Assembly: GCA_007129145.1 (NCBI GenBank)
Contig: SKWC01000419.1
Coordinates: 1-6,434 of the forward strand
From: Rubritepida sp.
Lineage (GTDB): Bacteria; Pseudomonadota; Alphaproteobacteria; Acetobacterales; Acetobacteraceae
Direction of reading: 5' to 3'
Length of the DNA: 6,434 bases
Made by a program: the position numbers and the translations under genes. This document shows, piece by piece, positions 6,086-6,434 of the stretch. Every line of letters starts with the position of its first letter. The stretch's first letter is position 1. The notes below the pieces were generated by a model. It ran no database searches, was not told the origin of the DNA, and was given only the letters and a program-made list of their open reading frames with translations.

Positions 6086-6093
6086 CAGCAACC

Positions 6094-6434
6094 ATGGCCG
6101 CAGGACACCGGCAGAGCCGCATCACCGTGCCGCAGATCGCCGCCCGCAAGGGGGGCGAGCCGCTGGTCTGCCTCACCGCCTACACGGCGCAGATGGCCAA
6201 GCGGCTCGATCCGCATGTGGATTTCCTGCTGGTGGGCGATTCGCTCGGCATGGTGGTCTATGGCTTCGACAGCACCCTGCCGGTGACGCTGGAGATGATG
6301 ATCGCCCATGGCGCGGCGGTGGTGCGCGGCAGCGCGCGCGCCTGCATCGTCGTGGACCTGCCCTTCGGCAGCTATCAGGAAAGCCCCGAGCAGGCCTTCC
6401 GCAGCGCCGCGCGCGTGCTGGCCGAGACGGGTGC
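6094..6434 (+). CDS. panB: 3-methyl-2-oxobutanoate hydroxymethyltransferase PanB (3' end outside window)
   Basis: The first 113 codons of PanB, which adds a hydroxymethyl group from 5,10-methylenetetrahydrofolate to 2-oxoisovalerate to give ketopantoate, the first committed step of pantothenate and CoA synthesis in the cytosol. Seen: RITVPQIAARKG at 9-20, LVCLTAYTAQMAK at 24-36, DFLLVGDSLGMVVYGFDSTL at 43-62 with D49 aligning to the Mg2+ ligand Asp45 of E. coli, the PVTLEMMIAHGAAVVRG helix, and VVDLPFGSYQESPEQAF at 86-102 with D88 aligning to Asp84. The third metal ligand (E. coli Glu114) and the rest lie beyond the right edge. Start at 6094 is preferred: AAGGA at 6081-6085 is eight bases upstream and the N-terminus length fits the family. 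An in-frame ATG at 6061 would add 11 unrelated residues, cannot be fully excluded, and would overlap the presumed promoter. A core biosynthetic gene, unrelated to the catabolic cluster, useful as a chromosomal and taxonomic marker. Confidence 0.95.
   Translation, partial: MAAGHRQSRITVPQIAARKGGEPLVCLTAYTAQMAKRLDPHVDFLLVGDSLGMVVYGFDSTLPVTLEMMIAHGAAVVRGSARACIVVDLPFGSYQESPEQAFRSAARVLAETG

Larger units (their letters stand above)
5961..6093. promoter_or_regulatory. Divergent intergenic region between dioxygenase cluster and panB
   Basis: The 133 bases hold both 5' ends, so at least the cluster promoter must lie here or just inside panB. Toward the cluster, a weak candidate is TTGCGG (6024-6019), an 18-base spacer and TAGCCT (6000-5995). 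Toward panB, TTGACG at 6034-6039 is a good -35, but no good -10 follows at 16-18 bases. Between that -35 and panB lie GGCCGC at 6045-6050 and again at 6055-6060 (10-base period), which also form an imperfect inverted repeat with GCGGGCC at 6042-6048. This could be an operator or chance in GC-rich DNA. Hexamer calls are weak; only the presence of a promoter region is likely. Confidence 0.5.

Noticed and set aside
6073..6309. 78-codon open frame on the - strand opposite panB
   Set aside because: His/Gly/Arg-rich antisense translation of a clear PanB N-terminus.

Overview
The window is very GC-rich and densely coding, with consistent codon use in every gene. The PanB start, the abundance of Bug-type solute-binding protein architecture and the catabolic gene content suggest an alphaproteobacterium, most likely Acetobacteraceae (Roseomonas-like). 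This is inference from sequence feel; no database was searched.

Layout: (1) bases 1-637, + strand, the C-terminal part of a LysR-type regulator cut by the window edge. (2) bases 638-5960, - strand, five genes that read in the order TauD/TfdA-type 2-oxoglutarate dioxygenase, class III (CaiB/BaiF) CoA-transferase, CitE-like HpcH/HpaI lyase, Bug/TctC-type periplasmic solute-binding protein, SsuD-like LLM flavin monooxygenase. The first two junctions overlap (ATGA and TGATG), the others are separated by 83 and 22 bases, so one transcript is likely. (3) bases 5961-6093, a 133-base divergent intergenic region that must hold the promoter of the five-gene run and probably that of panB. (4) bases 6094-6434, + strand, the first 113 codons of panB (pantothenate synthesis), cut by the right edge.

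Working together (inference): the binding protein would capture an organic acid in the periplasm. The two oxygenases (2OG/Fe and reduced-flavin dependent) would hydroxylate or desulfonate/cleave it. The CoA-transferase would make its CoA thioester, and the CitE-like lyase would split a 3-hydroxyacyl-CoA into acetyl-CoA (or similar) plus an oxo-acid. The substrate cannot be read from sequence. CoA-transferase plus CitE-like lyase resembles itaconate/citramalate-type routes, but no hydratase lies here and two oxygenases take its place. No RNA gene, insertion sequence, CRISPR array or phage feature was seen. The long open frames opposite the real genes are GC-driven shadows.
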